DNA of 64,000 bases from Streptomyces gardneri (GTDB taxonomy: Bacteria > Actinomycetota > Actinomycetes > Streptomycetales > Streptomycetaceae). A program made the position numbers and the translations under genes. The stretch is from assembly GCF_006539185.1 (NCBI RefSeq), contig NZ_BJMN01000046.1, forward strand, positions 21,847 to 85,846, written 5' to 3'. The notes below the pieces were generated by a model. The model saw only the letters and a program-made list of their open reading frames with translations. It was not told where the DNA came from and did no database searches. This document shows, piece after piece, positions 1-9,006 of the stretch. The number at the start of each line of letters is the position of its first letter. Positions within the stretch are counted from its first letter, which is position 1.

Positions 1-224
1 TTCACCGCCGGGGCCGGGGCGGGCCGGGCCGTGCCCGGCTTCACCACGGCCGGCTTCGGTGCCGGCTTCGGTGCCGCATCCTCGGCCGGGACGACCTTCG
101 GCGCCGCGGGCTTCGGCTTCTCGCCGGAGTCGGCGACGGCCTGCGCGGCGAAGGCGCCGCCCAGGAGCAGTGCGGCGCCCGTGACCGCGCCCAGGATCCG
201 GCGACGGCGAGAGGTGTGCTTCAT
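1..224 (-). CDS. Secreted Ala/Pro/Lys-rich protein, 5' part only
   Basis: Only the first 74 codons are inside the window; the gene continues past its left edge. The start ATG has a GGAGAG ribosome site about 6 bases upstream. The N-terminus is a textbook signal peptide: basic start with RRRR at residues 6-9, a hydrophobic core rich in Ala, Leu and Gly, and likely cleavage after AQA near residue 29. What follows is low-complexity and rich in Lys, Pro, Ala and Val, with repeated AP(K)P units, as seen in secreted or wall-spanning linkers. No catalytic domain is visible in this part, so function cannot be named. Confidence 0.7.
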   Translation of the reverse strand, partial: MKHTSRRRRILGAVTGAALLLGGAFAAQAVADSGEKPKPAAPKVVPAEDAAPKPAPKPAVVKPGTARPAPAPAV

Positions 225-338
225 GGGGCTCTCCAGGTGAGGAGGTGGGACAGGACGTGAAGGGCGCCTTCAACCCACCAGACGTGTGGCACCTCCCGGG
301 GTTGCGTCCCGGTTCCGGAAATTTCCGCGGCGGCTTCC

Positions 339-1136
339 TCAGTCCGCCAGGACCTCCGCGAAGTGCGTGTTCACCGCCAGCAGGCCGCCGTCGACCCGCA
401 GGACCGTGCCCGTGATCCAGGACGCGTCCCGCGACGCGAGGAACGCGACGGCGGCGGCCACGTCCTCCGGAGTGCCGACGCGGCCCAGCGGGTAGACCCG
501 GTCCGCCAGTGCGGCGAGTTCGGCCTCCCTGCCCGCCCAGCCCGTCGTCGCGATCGTCCCCGGGTTGATCTGGTTGACGCGGACACCGCGTGGCGCCGCG
601 TCGCCCGCCAGCGTCCGGGTCAGCGAGGTGAGGCCCGCCTTGGCCGCGCTGTAGGCGTGACTGCCGAAGTCCGCCTCGGCGTTGACCGAGCCGATCATGA
701 CGATCGCCCCGCGCCCGCCCGCCGCCGCGAGGTGCGGCAGCGCGGCCCGGGAGCAGCGGACCGCGCCCATCAGCGTCACGTCGAGCTGGCCCGCCCAGCC
801 CCCGTCCGGCTCGTCCTCGAAGCGGTCCGGGTCGGGGGCGACGGGGGCGAGGGCGTTGTTGACGAGGACGTCGAGGCCGCCGAAGGTCTCCACCGCGTAC
901 GCGACGGCCGCCTCCACCGAGTCCCGGTCGCCGACGTCGCAGCGCAGGGCCACCGCCCCGGGCAGTTCGGCGGCGGTCCGTGCGGCCTCGTCCTCGTCGA
1001 TGTCCGTGACCAGCACCCGCGCGCCCTCGGCCGCGAGCCGGCGTGCGGTGGCCGCGCCGATGCCGCGCGCCGCGCCCGTGATCAGTACCGCGTATTCGTC
1101 GAAGCGTGCCGGGAGTTCACCGAGTCTGAGTTCCAT
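339..1136 (-). CDS. Short-chain dehydrogenase/reductase (SDR)
   Basis: A 265-residue classical SDR, predicted to catalyse NAD(P)-dependent oxidation or reduction of an alcohol/ketone in the cytoplasm. The cofactor loop TGAARGIG is at residues 20-27, the adenine-binding Asp in CDVGD near 67, NNA at 93-95, and the catalytic triad at Ser150, Tyr162 and Lys166 (YSAAK). The acidic DID at 45-47 after beta-2 favours NAD over NADP. Length is normal for the family. A TAGGA ribosome site lies about 8 bases before the ATG. It stands alone, facing away from the dioxygenase gene, so the substrate is unknown. Confidence 0.9.
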   Translation of the reverse strand: MELRLGELPARFDEYAVLITGAARGIGAATARRLAAEGARVLVTDIDEDEAARTAAELPGAVALRCDVGDRDSVEAAVAYAVETFGGLDVLVNNALAPVAPDPDRFEDEPDGGWAGQLDVTLMGAVRCSRAALPHLAAAGGRGAIVMIGSVNAEADFGSHAYSAAKAGLTSLTRTLAGDAAPRGVRVNQINPGTIATTGWAGREAELAALADRVYPLGRVGTPEDVAAAVAFLASRDASWITGTVLRVDGGLLAVNTHFAEVLAD

Positions 1137-1291
1137 GGGCGGTTCCTACCCCTCACGTCATACGGTCGCAACATTCCCTTCATGAAAAGCGGACTCCCGA
1201 CAATTCGGCCACGACCGAAAGGCTTTGACATGCACCCGCCGCAAATACCACGATCGACTTCGCCGATGATCACTTGGACACAGGGGGAACA

Positions 1292-2032
1292 ATGTCTTCG
1301 TCGTACGCGTCCGGAGTAGAGGAAATATGCGAGTCGCTTTCCTCCCGGAGCTTTGACCTCCGCTCCGGCGAAAAGGTCAAGGAACTTCTCCTCCAGCGGT
1401 CCGGGGCCGCGCTCGACGACCTGGAGCCCTTCCGCGAGAGCTGGGGCCGGATGCCGCTCGACAGCTACATGGCGGACGGCGGGCGCTACCGCCGCCGCCG
1501 GCACGCCACGCTCAGCGCGCCCCGGTCGAGCGCCGACTACCGCGTCGAGGCCCACCAGCCGCACTACCAGGGGCTCGACTACAACACCCTCAACGGCGGT
1601 GTCGCCCGGCACTACGAGCCCTTCGAGGACGCGTCGCTGCACGGTGCCACGATGAGCAGCCTGGTCACCCTGGGCTGCGACATCTTCGGCCGGCTCGCCC
1701 CGTACTCCGCGTGGCACATCGAGGCCCACCAGTTCCGCATCGAGGTCGACGGCGAAGAGGTCGGTCTGCCCACGCCCGAGGGCGTCCACCGCGACGGCGT
1801 CACCTTCGTCCTGATGGCGATGATCGGCCGCTCCAACGCCACCGGCGGCGAGAGCACCGTCTTCAACCTGGACAAGCAGCCGGTGGAGAAGTTCGCCCTC
1901 ACCGACCCCCTCGACCTGGCGCTCGTCAACGACGAGCGGGTCTACCACGGCGTCTCGCCGATCGAGCGGATCGATTCCTCCACCCCGGCCTCGCGTGACG
2001 TGCTGGTCGTGACCTACCGTCACAAGCCCTGA
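1292..2032 (+). CDS. 2-oxoglutarate/Fe(II) dioxygenase, amino-acid hydroxylase-like
   Basis: A 246-residue protein resembling the 2OG-Fe dioxygenase family that includes Bacillus L-isoleucine hydroxylase (Pfam 2OG-Fe_Oxy_2). Counting from this ATG, the iron ligands would be His166 and Asp168 (HRD) and the distal His219 (VYHG), with Arg235 in a position to bind 2-oxoglutarate. Such enzymes hydroxylate free amino acids in the cytoplasm while decarboxylating 2-oxoglutarate. The ATG is chosen because AGGGGGA lies just upstream; an in-frame TTG at 1274 would add six residues. The next gene downstream, about 110 bases on, is a LysE-type exporter. That suggests a modify-and-export pair, but the substrate is inferred only. 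Confidence 0.82.
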   Translation: MSSSYASGVEEICESLSSRSFDLRSGEKVKELLLQRSGAALDDLEPFRESWGRMPLDSYMADGGRYRRRRHATLSAPRSSADYRVEAHQPHYQGLDYNTLNGGVARHYEPFEDASLHGATMSSLVTLGCDIFGRLAPYSAWHIEAHQFRIEVDGEEVGLPTPEGVHRDGVTFVLMAMIGRSNATGGESTVFNLDKQPVEKFALTDPLDLALVNDERVYHGVSPIERIDSSTPASRDVLVVTYRHKP

Positions 2033-2144
2033 TGTACGGAGGGGGTGCGGGGGTGCCCGCCGCGGCGAGTCCGCCACGGCGAGACCCCCGCGCCCCCACC
2101 GCCGCGTGAACGAGTGAGAAGAAGACGGGAAAACGGGTCAGCAA

Positions 2145-2762
2145 ATGGGTCAGCTCATCGCCGTGGCGGTCATCACTGTTCTGGCTGTCATCAGCCCCGG
2201 CGCGGACTTCGCGATGACCGTCCGCAACAGTTATCTGTACGGGCGCACCGCGGGAGTTCTCGCGGCCGTCGGAATTGCCCTGGGCGTTCTCGTCCACGTC
2301 ACCTACACGATGCTGGGCGTGGGACTTCTGGTTTCCAGGAGTCCGATGCTTTTCACCGCGATGAAACTGATCGGCGCCGCGTATCTCGTGTACATCGGGT
2401 ACAAGACGTTCGTCACCAAGACCCAGGTGGACATCGACCTGTCGAGCGACGGCGGCCTGTCGAAGGCGGGCGCGCTGCGCACCGGATTCCTGACGAACGC
2501 GCTCAACCCGAAGACGATGCTGTTCGTGCTGAGCACGTACACGCAGGTCGTCAGCGCCGACACCCCCGTCTTCCAGCAGGTCGGCTACGGCCTCTTCATG
2601 TCGTTCGCCCACCTGGTCTGGTTCGCGCTGGCCGCGCTCCTCTTCTCCAACCAGAGCCTGCGGGCCCGCCTGCTGCAGCGCCAGAGCGTGCTCAACAAGG
2701 TCATCGGCACCGTGCTCGTCGGCCTGGGAATGGTGCTCGCGCTGACGCCCACCATGGCGTGA
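2145..2762 (+). CDS. LysE/RhtB-family amino-acid exporter
   Basis: A 205-residue membrane protein of LysE/RhtB size and hydropathy, with five to six membrane segments. Family signatures are visible: SPGADF in the first helix region (residues 17-22) and NALNPK before the fourth segment (near 122-127). These carriers export amino acids such as threonine, homoserine or lysine. It follows the 2OG dioxygenase on the same strand. In Bacillus the isoleucine hydroxylase gene also sits next to an amino-acid exporter gene, so the likely cargo here is the hydroxylated amino acid. The 112-base gap leaves open whether the two share one transcript. Confidence 0.88.
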   Translation: MGQLIAVAVITVLAVISPGADFAMTVRNSYLYGRTAGVLAAVGIALGVLVHVTYTMLGVGLLVSRSPMLFTAMKLIGAAYLVYIGYKTFVTKTQVDIDLSSDGGLSKAGALRTGFLTNALNPKTMLFVLSTYTQVVSADTPVFQQVGYGLFMSFAHLVWFALAALLFSNQSLRARLLQRQSVLNKVIGTVLVGLGMVLALTPTMA

Positions 2763-2783
2763 CGCCGGACAGGCCCTAGGACG

Positions 2784-3269
2784 TCAGTCGGTCGAGACCC
2801 GCTCCACGCGCGGCTCCGCGATCGACCGGTAGTCCGCGCTGGAGAGGGCGATCGAGCGGTCGAGCCGGGCGGCGTTGAAGTAGAACTCCGGGTGCGTCAG
2901 GAGGTCCGGGTCGACGAACAGCTCCAGGCGCTCGTCGAAGGAGAACGGCAGGATCGTGCCGCTCTCCGAGCCCGCGAGCTCCTCCGCGATCTCCGGGGAG
3001 GCGAAGGAGACGTAGGTGCCGCCGTACAGCGCCTTCACGGCCGCGAGGTCGATCCGCTTGTCACCCGGGACGACGACCAGCGCGAACCGCTTCTCCTTCT
3101 TGCCGATCTTGACCATCGCGATGATGCACTTGGCCGCCTGGGCGAGTTCGTGCCCCCGCAGGGCGCTGACCGCCTCGGTGGCGCCCTCGGGCGCGTGCTC
3201 GATCACCCGGTAGGCGGCACCGCGCTCGTCGAGCAGGGCGACCAGCTTCTCGTACGTTTCCTGGGACAT
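2784..3269 (-). CDS. YbaK/ProX-type aminoacyl-tRNA deacylase
   Basis: A 161-residue single-domain protein of the YbaK/EbsC/ProX family. These enzymes hydrolyse mischarged aminoacyl-tRNAs (for example Cys- or Ala-tRNA(Pro)) in trans. The invariant Lys is seen at residue 47 (QAAKCII) and the SGTILPF segment, near 97-103, corresponds to the conserved GxxxP loop. Length is normal. The ATG is preceded by AGGAGAG with 7-base spacing. It is convergent with the LysE gene (21 bases between stops). Which mischarged species it clears cannot be told from sequence alone. Confidence 0.87.
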   Translation of the reverse strand: MSQETYEKLVALLDERGAAYRVIEHAPEGATEAVSALRGHELAQAAKCIIAMVKIGKKEKRFALVVVPGDKRIDLAAVKALYGGTYVSFASPEIAEELAGSESGTILPFSFDERLELFVDPDLLTHPEFYFNAARLDRSIALSSADYRSIAEPRVERVSTD

Positions 3270-3327
3270 TGCGCTCTCTCCTGTTGCAACCTGTGTACGT
3301 GTACGGCGAATTGACCCTACTGCCCGG

Positions 3328-4425
3328 TCAGCGGACCACCGGCGCCCCGCGCGCGTGGTCCAGGTGCCTCAGCAGCACCACGCCCGGGCGGTCCAGTTCG
3401 TAGAGCACGCGCACGCCCGCCCTGCGCCGCCGCACCACGCCCGCGGCGAGCAGCGCCGCGAGGTGCTGCGAGACGGTGCTCGGGGCGAGCCCGAGGGCCG
3501 TCGCGAGGTCCGACGTGGTCGTGGGCGTCACGAGGGCCCGGACGACACCGGCCCGGCTGCGGCCGATCAGGATCTCCAGCCGGTCGCCGCGCGCGGGCGC
3601 GTCGGTGCGCCGCGCGGGCGGCGCCTCCCCGACGAGGACGGCGGACCCTTCGACCGGGTAGGACAGCGCGGCCTCGGAGCCGTCCGGGGCCGAGGTGAAG
3701 AAGGGCGTGCCCCGGCCGAACAGCAGGGGCACGAGCACGAGTCGGGAGACGCCCGACACGGCCATGACGCCGGGCACCGCGACCCCGCCGGGCACCGCGA
3801 TCCCGCCCACCGCGTCAAGCAGCGCCTCCGGGCCCTGGGTGGCCAGCGTGCGGGCGCGGCGCAGGACGTCCTCCTCCGTCGCCGCCCGCGCGGTCGCCGC
3901 GTGCGGGGCGAGCGCGGCCTGCCAGTACCTCGGCAGGAAGGCGCGGAGTTCGGCGAGGCGCGCCACGGGGTCCGCGTACAGCGGGCGGACCTCGGCGGGC
4001 ACGCCCTGCGGGAAGCGCTGTTCGAGCTCCGCGCGGACCCGGGACGGGCAGACCGCCGCCAGGGTCGCGAGCTCCTCGCTCAGGTCCGGTCCGTCCGAGG
4101 CCGGGACGGCGAGGAGGAACGGCGGCAGGCTCCCGCCACCGGTCCGGAAGAGGTGGACGAGCCAGCCCGGGATGGTCATGTCCGAGCGGCTCAGCGAACG
4201 GCGGGCGACCTTGGCCCAGTTGGCGTACGGCCAGGGCACGAGGCCCCGGTGCGCCGCGAGCAGGCCGATGCTGCCGTAGATCTCCCAGAGCCGGCTGCTC
4301 GCGATCCGCAGCGCCACGTGGTCGGCCGGTGGCGCGGGCCGGGACGGCCGCGGTGTCGTTCGCGGTGTTCGTGTCGTTCCGAAGGTTCTCGCTGGTCGCG
4401 ACGCTCGCGACGGAATCCCGCTCAC
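3328..4425 (-). CDS. ArsR-type winged-helix regulator with large N-terminal domain
   Basis: About 365 residues. The C-terminal ~75 residues are a winged helix: TTTSDLATALGLAPSTVSQHLAAL-type recognition helix followed by a basic wing (RRRRAGVR). The long N-terminal part (LWEIYGSIGLL onward) resembles the DUF5937 domain found ahead of ArsR helices in streptomycetes. The start is uncertain. GTG at 4425 has a run of six G about 5 bases upstream. GTG at 4317 would begin just at the conserved domain, and GTG at 4479 is also in frame. It is predicted to be a DNA-binding repressor; ligand and targets are unknown. No obvious partner gene is adjacent. Confidence 0.75.
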   Translation of the reverse strand: MSGIPSRASRPARTFGTTRTPRTTPRPSRPAPPADHVALRIASSRLWEIYGSIGLLAAHRGLVPWPYANWAKVARRSLSRSDMTIPGWLVHLFRTGGGSLPPFLLAVPASDGPDLSEELATLAAVCPSRVRAELEQRFPQGVPAEVRPLYADPVARLAELRAFLPRYWQAALAPHAATARAATEEDVLRRARTLATQGPEALLDAVGGIAVPGGVAVPGVMAVSGVSRLVLVPLLFGRGTPFFTSAPDGSEAALSYPVEGSAVLVGEAPPARRTDAPARGDRLEILIGRSRAGVVRALVTPTTTSDLATALGLAPSTVSQHLAALLAAGVVRRRRAGVRVLYELDRPGVVLLRHLDHARGAPVVR

Positions 4426-4592
4426 TCGTGCCCCCCGTGCCGCCCATTGGTCAGTGGGCTCGCACACGGTACTGGCCACGCACCCCCGCGCCCGCCGGTC
4501 AACGGCGCAGAATGTCAGGTCAGTTCAGGCCGGTTTCGGCCCTTGACCGGTTCAGGTCGGGTCGGGTCCCTCCGATGCGGGTCCGGTCGGGG

Positions 4593-5801
4593 TCAGGTCC
4601 GGTCGACGGCCGACCGCACCGCCCGCACCAGCGCCTGGGCGCGCGGGTCGGCCGTGACCGTCTTCCGCATGCCGTTGGTGACGTACCCGAAGGCGATCCC
4701 CGACTCGGGGTCGGCGAAGCCGAGGGAGCCGCCGCGGCCGGGGTGCCCGAAGGAGGACGGGCCGAGCAGCGGGGAGGCCGGTCCGTGCAGCATGTGGCCG
4801 AGCCCGAAGCGGGTGCCGACGAGCAGCACCTTGTCCGGTCCCGCCGACTCCTCCGTACGGGCCAGGGTGAGCGTCGCCGGGGCGAAGAGGCGCTCGGCGC
4901 CGTCCACGGGGCCGAGGGTCGCCGCGTAGAAGCGGGCGAGCGCGCGGGCGGTGGCGACACCTGCCGAGCCGGGCAGTTCGGCGGCCCGGTAGACGGGGTC
5001 GTTCTCGTCGGGCTTGGGCTCGATGACCCCGAAGGCGCGCCGGGTGAGGGAGTCCGGGTCCTTGTAGGCCTCGCTGACGGAGCGCTTGGGGCGGAGCTTG
5101 AGCGCGCCGCCGCCGGGCGGGTCGATCTCCTCGACGGGGCCGAGGCGGCCGACCCGATGGGCCTCCGCGTCCGGCAGCCCGATCCACAGGTCGAGGCCGA
5201 GGGGGCCGGTGATCTCCTCGGCGACCCAGCGGCCGATGGTGCGGCCGGTGACGCGGTGGACGAGGCCGGAGAGCAGCCAGCTGAAGGTGTGGGCGTGGTA
5301 GCCGTGGGCGGTGCCGGGCTCCCAGACGGGGGCCTGGGCGGCTATCGCGCCGGTGGCCGTCGGGAGGTCGACGGCCTCGGCGAGGGTGAGCGGTCGGTCC
5401 AGGACGGGGACCCCGGCCTGGTGCGCGAGGAGCTGCCGTACGGTCACGCGGTCCTTGCCGGCCGCCTTGAACTCCGGCCAGTACGTGGCGACGGGGGCGT
5501 CCAGGTCGAGCAGGCCGCGCTGGTGCAGGAGGAGGGGGACCGCGGCGGCGACGCCCTTGGTCGCCGAGCGGACCACCTGGGCCGTCGACCCGGTCCAGGG
5601 GGCCGAGCCGTCCACATCGCGGCTGCCGGCCCACAGGTCGACGACCTGCACGCCGTCCCGGTGGACGGCGACGGCCGCCCCGTGCTCCCCGCGCTGCTCG
5701 AAATTGCGCAGGAACGCGTCCCTGACCGGCTCCCAGCCCGCCGCCACCGTGCCCTGGACGTCCACCCGACCCACTCTCCCTTTCGTACGACCGGCTCCCA
5801 T
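4593..5801 (-). CDS. Serine hydrolase of the class C beta-lactamase/esterase fold
   Basis: A 402-residue enzyme of the beta-lactamase-like serine hydrolase superfamily (EstB/penicillin-binding-protein-like). The SxxK motif is SATK with Ser79 and Lys82, the second motif tyrosine is in GYHAHT at Tyr168, and a HPGRGG segment near the C-terminus matches the third motif region. There is no signal peptide, so a cytoplasmic esterase or amidase is more likely than a resistance beta-lactamase. The ATG lacks a clear ribosome site. A GTG 36 bases downstream, preceded by GGGAGAG, is an alternative start that would remove 12 residues. No neighbour hints at the substrate. Confidence 0.85.
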   Translation of the reverse strand: MGAGRTKGRVGRVDVQGTVAAGWEPVRDAFLRNFEQRGEHGAAVAVHRDGVQVVDLWAGSRDVDGSAPWTGSTAQVVRSATKGVAAAVPLLLHQRGLLDLDAPVATYWPEFKAAGKDRVTVRQLLAHQAGVPVLDRPLTLAEAVDLPTATGAIAAQAPVWEPGTAHGYHAHTFSWLLSGLVHRVTGRTIGRWVAEEITGPLGLDLWIGLPDAEAHRVGRLGPVEEIDPPGGGALKLRPKRSVSEAYKDPDSLTRRAFGVIEPKPDENDPVYRAAELPGSAGVATARALARFYAATLGPVDGAERLFAPATLTLARTEESAGPDKVLLVGTRFGLGHMLHGPASPLLGPSSFGHPGRGGSLGFADPESGIAFGYVTNGMRKTVTADPRAQALVRAVRSAVDRT

Positions 5802-5836
5802 GGTGCAACGTCGGCCGGAAGGGGTGGATTCCGGGG

Positions 5837-6579
<743 letters not shown>

Positions 6580-6583
<4 letters not shown>

Positions 6584-7344
6584 GAGGTCGTCCATCCGAG
6601 GAGGCAGATCAGGAGTGCGGTGAGCGGCAGCGCGGCGGCGTATCTCCACTGGGCGCGGGTGGCGGTCACCTCGTCGATGACCGGCATGGTGCCCGTGTAG
6701 CCGCGGCTGACCATGGCGAGGTGGACCCGTTCCCCGCGCTCGTACGAGCGGATGAAGAGCGCGCCCGCGGACTTCGCGAGGACCCCCCAGTGGCGGACGC
6801 CCCGCGCCTCGAAGCCGCGCGAGCGGCGGGCGACGGACATGCGGCGCATCTCGTCGGTGATGACGTCGCCGTACCGGATCATGAACGAGGCGATCTGGAC
6901 GAGCATCGGGGGCAGCTTCAGCCGCTGGAGGCCGAGGAGCAGGGCGCGCAGCTCGGTGGTGGAGGCGAGGAGCACGGAGGCGGCGACGCCGAGGGTGCCC
7001 TTGGCGAGGACGTTCCAGGCGCCCCACAGGCCGGGGACGCTCAGCGACACCCCGAGGACTTCTGTCTGCTCGCCGGGGACGACGAAGGGCATGAGCAGCG
7101 CGAACGCGACGAACGGCACCTCGATGAGCAGCCGCTTCAGCAGGAAGCCGGCCGGGACGCGGGCCTTCGCCGCCACGACCGCGAGGAGCAGGGCGTAGCC
7201 GGCGAAGGCCCAGACGGCCTCGCGTGGCGTCGAGACGACGACCACCACGAAGCCGAGGACGGCGGCGAGCTTGGTGTGCGGGGGCAGCTCGTGGACCGGC
7301 GAGTGCGCGTGCCGGTAGAGCTTGTGGGCGTGGCCGGCTCCCAT
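6580..7344 (-). CDS. cbiQ: ECF transporter transmembrane subunit CbiQ/NikQ
   Basis: A 254-residue integral membrane protein with five to six hydrophobic segments. It carries the CbiQ family signature around residues 155-185 (MIRYGDVITDEMRRMSVAR), which includes the coupling-helix A-R-S motif contacting the ATPase. It starts with a His-containing stretch (HAHKLYRHAHS) common in metal ECF scaffolds. It links CbiM to CbiO. It lies about 50 bases after cbiM and overlaps cbiO by 4 bases. The family assignment is firm; the metal specificity rests on context. Confidence 0.92.
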
Positions 7345-7394
7345 GTCAGACCGGTCCCCTGTCAGGTCGCCCCCGTGTCACGGACCGCGCCACG

Positions 7395-8459
7395 TCAGGC
7401 CGCCGCGGCTTCCTGGTGCGTACGGCGGCGGCGGACGACCCAGAAGGCGCCCGTGCCGACGGCGAGGGTCACGCCGACGCCGATGACGCCGGCGAGGCCG
7501 CCGGAGAGGCGGGCGTTGGAGACGTCCTTGATGCCGTAGTCGGCGAGCGGCGAGCCGGCGGCGGCGTGCTCCTCGACCTTGGCGTCGATGCCCTTGTCGG
7601 CGGCGACCTTCTCCAGGCCGTCGGGGCTGGCGGAGGCGTAGAAGGAGACGAAGCCGGCGAGGACGAGCGCGGTGACGACGCCGCCGATCCACAGCTTCCT
7701 CGGGGAGCCGGGGGCCGCGGGCGCGGCGGCCGGGGCCTGCGCGTCGACCAGCTCGCCGTCGACCCGGAGCTTGAGCGGGGTGGTCAGGCCGCGGGCGCCG
7801 AAGACCAGGTCGGGGCGGACCGCGATGACCGCGCCGACCGTCAGCATGGTGATGACGGCCTCGCCGACGCCGATGAGGAAGTGCACGCCGACCATGGCCG
7901 TCAGGACCTTGGAGATCGGTACGTCGGTGGTGCCGCCGATCGCGTAGATCAGGGTGAAGGCGGCGGCCGAGGCCGGTACGGAGACGAGCGCGGCGACGAA
8001 GGAGGCCGCGGTCACCGAGCGGCGGGTGCGCGGGAGCACGAGGACGAGTCCGCGGAAGAGCGCGTACGCGACGACGACCGTGACGACGCCCATGACGGTG
8101 ATGTTCACGCCGAGGGCGGTGAGGCCTCCGTCGGCGAAGAGGATGCCCTGCATCAGCAGGACGACGGCGACGCACAGGACGCCGGTCCACGGGCCGACGA
8201 GTATCGCGGCGAGCGCGCCGCCGAGCAGATGTCCGCTGGTCCCGGTGGCGACCGGGAAGTTCAGCATCTGCACGGCGAAGATGAAGGCCGCGACGAGCCC
8301 GGCGAGCGGCGCCGTCCTCTCTCCCCCGTGGCCTTCGGCACGGGAGGTGCCCCCAAGCTCGCGGCGGGCCCCGCGCAGGCTCACGGCGACGGCGCCGGCG
8401 GCGACGACACCGGCCACGGCCGATACGGGGGCATTGATGAATCCGTCAGGTACATGCAC
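7395..8459 (-). CDS. cbiM: Metal-binding ECF subunit CbiM fused to a CbiN-like (PDGLE) domain
   Basis: A 354-residue fusion. Residues 1-200 are CbiM: the GTG-initiated N-terminus reads M-H-V-P-D-G-F, matching the canonical MH(I/V)PDGF in which the free N-terminus and His2 coordinate the metal, followed by several membrane helices. Residues 265-340 are the PDGLE domain (SPDGLEKVAAD at about 277) that replaces a separate CbiN/NikN, ending in a transmembrane helix and an RRRR tail. The start GTG is fixed by the conserved N-terminus even though its ribosome site is poor. It heads the cbiM-cbiQ-cbiO operon. A Nur-like operator 21 bases upstream suggests nickel transport and repression by nickel-loaded Nur. 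Confidence 0.92.
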   Translation of the reverse strand: MHVPDGFINAPVSAVAGVVAAGAVAVSLRGARRELGGTSRAEGHGGERTAPLAGLVAAFIFAVQMLNFPVATGTSGHLLGGALAAILVGPWTGVLCVAVVLLMQGILFADGGLTALGVNITVMGVVTVVVAYALFRGLVLVLPRTRRSVTAASFVAALVSVPASAAAFTLIYAIGGTTDVPISKVLTAMVGVHFLIGVGEAVITMLTVGAVIAVRPDLVFGARGLTTPLKLRVDGELVDAQAPAAAPAAPGSPRKLWIGGVVTALVLAGFVSFYASASPDGLEKVAADKGIDAKVEEHAAAGSPLADYGIKDVSNARLSGGLAGVIGVGVTLAVGTGAFWVVRRRRTHQEAAAA

Positions 8460-8479
8460 GCCCCGAATGATGAGCCTTC

Positions 8480-8496
8480 CTGCGAACTACTTGCAA
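8480..8496. promoter_or_regulatory. Candidate Nur (nickel regulator) box upstream of cbiM
   Basis: The 17 bases read as two half-sites, CTGCGA and TTGCAA, separated by five bases. The Streptomyces Nur consensus as I recall it is tTGCaa-N5-ttGCAA; the right half is perfect and the left matches at four of six positions, including TGC. It sits 21-37 bases before the cbiM start, where a Fur-family repressor would block transcription. This is motif matching by eye, not tested. Confidence 0.6.
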
Positions 8497-8602
8497 GAGC
8501 GCATGGGTCACAGATCACAGCGTGGACGACGCATGCCCGTGCGAAGGAGGGGAAGGAGTGACACATTTACTGATAGCAGGACAAAAAGGTGAGGAGCCCG
8601 CG

Positions 8603-8977
8603 ATGGCCGCCGTAGACGAGCACACAGCCGAAGATCACGCCGTCGACGACCACGCCAAGGGACGCATCATCAGCGACGCGCCGCTCTCCCGGCCCGTCCC
8701 CGTGACCCTCCGTTTCGACGCCGACTTCTCCCCCGCGACCGTCCGCTTCGGCTTTCCCGGCGACGTCGAGTGGTCCTTCCCTCGCACGCTCCTGGAGAAC
8801 GGGCTGCGCACCCCGACCCGCCGCGGCGACATCGAGGTGTGGCCCTGCGGCCGGGTGCAGACGGTCGTCGAGTTCCACAGGGACGACGGGGTCCAGGTCG
8901 TCCAGTTCGACACCGCCGCCCTGCTCCGCTTCCTCCGGCACACGTACGCCGTCAGTACGTCGATGACGACACACTGA
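8603..8977 (+). CDS. SsgA-like sporulation/cell-division protein (SALP)
   Basis: A 124-residue protein of the streptomycete-specific SsgA-like family. These proteins help place and time septum assembly, wall remodelling and spore release. The recognisable core is VPVTLRFD followed by the FPGDVEWSFPRTLL segment, a GDIEVWP strand and a C-terminal LLRFLRHTY helix. The first ~25 residues are acidic and His-containing. The ATG at 8603 has GGTGAGGAG six bases upstream. By my memory of the S. coelicolor map, its position near cbiMQO and upstream of the galU region resembles ssgE, but I leave the symbol blank because paralogues are similar. It is divergent from cbiM. Confidence 0.85.
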   Translation: MAAVDEHTAEDHAVDDHAKGRIISDAPLSRPVPVTLRFDADFSPATVRFGFPGDVEWSFPRTLLENGLRTPTRRGDIEVWPCGRVQTVVEFHRDDGVQVVQFDTAALLRFLRHTYAVSTSMTTH

Positions 8978-9006
8978 CGGCGTACGTACGGGATCGGTCC
9001 CGCAGG

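Noticed and set aside
4320..4447. Frameshifted N-terminus for the ArsR-type regulator starting at ATG 4447
   Set aside because: The alternative frame has no ribosome site and the main frame already has usable GTG starts. A sequencing frameshift is possible but not required.
8460..8602. Cobalamin riboswitch upstream of cbiM
   Set aside because: The leader is far too short and no B12-box-like or conserved stem pattern is seen; the Nur-like operator explains regulation better.
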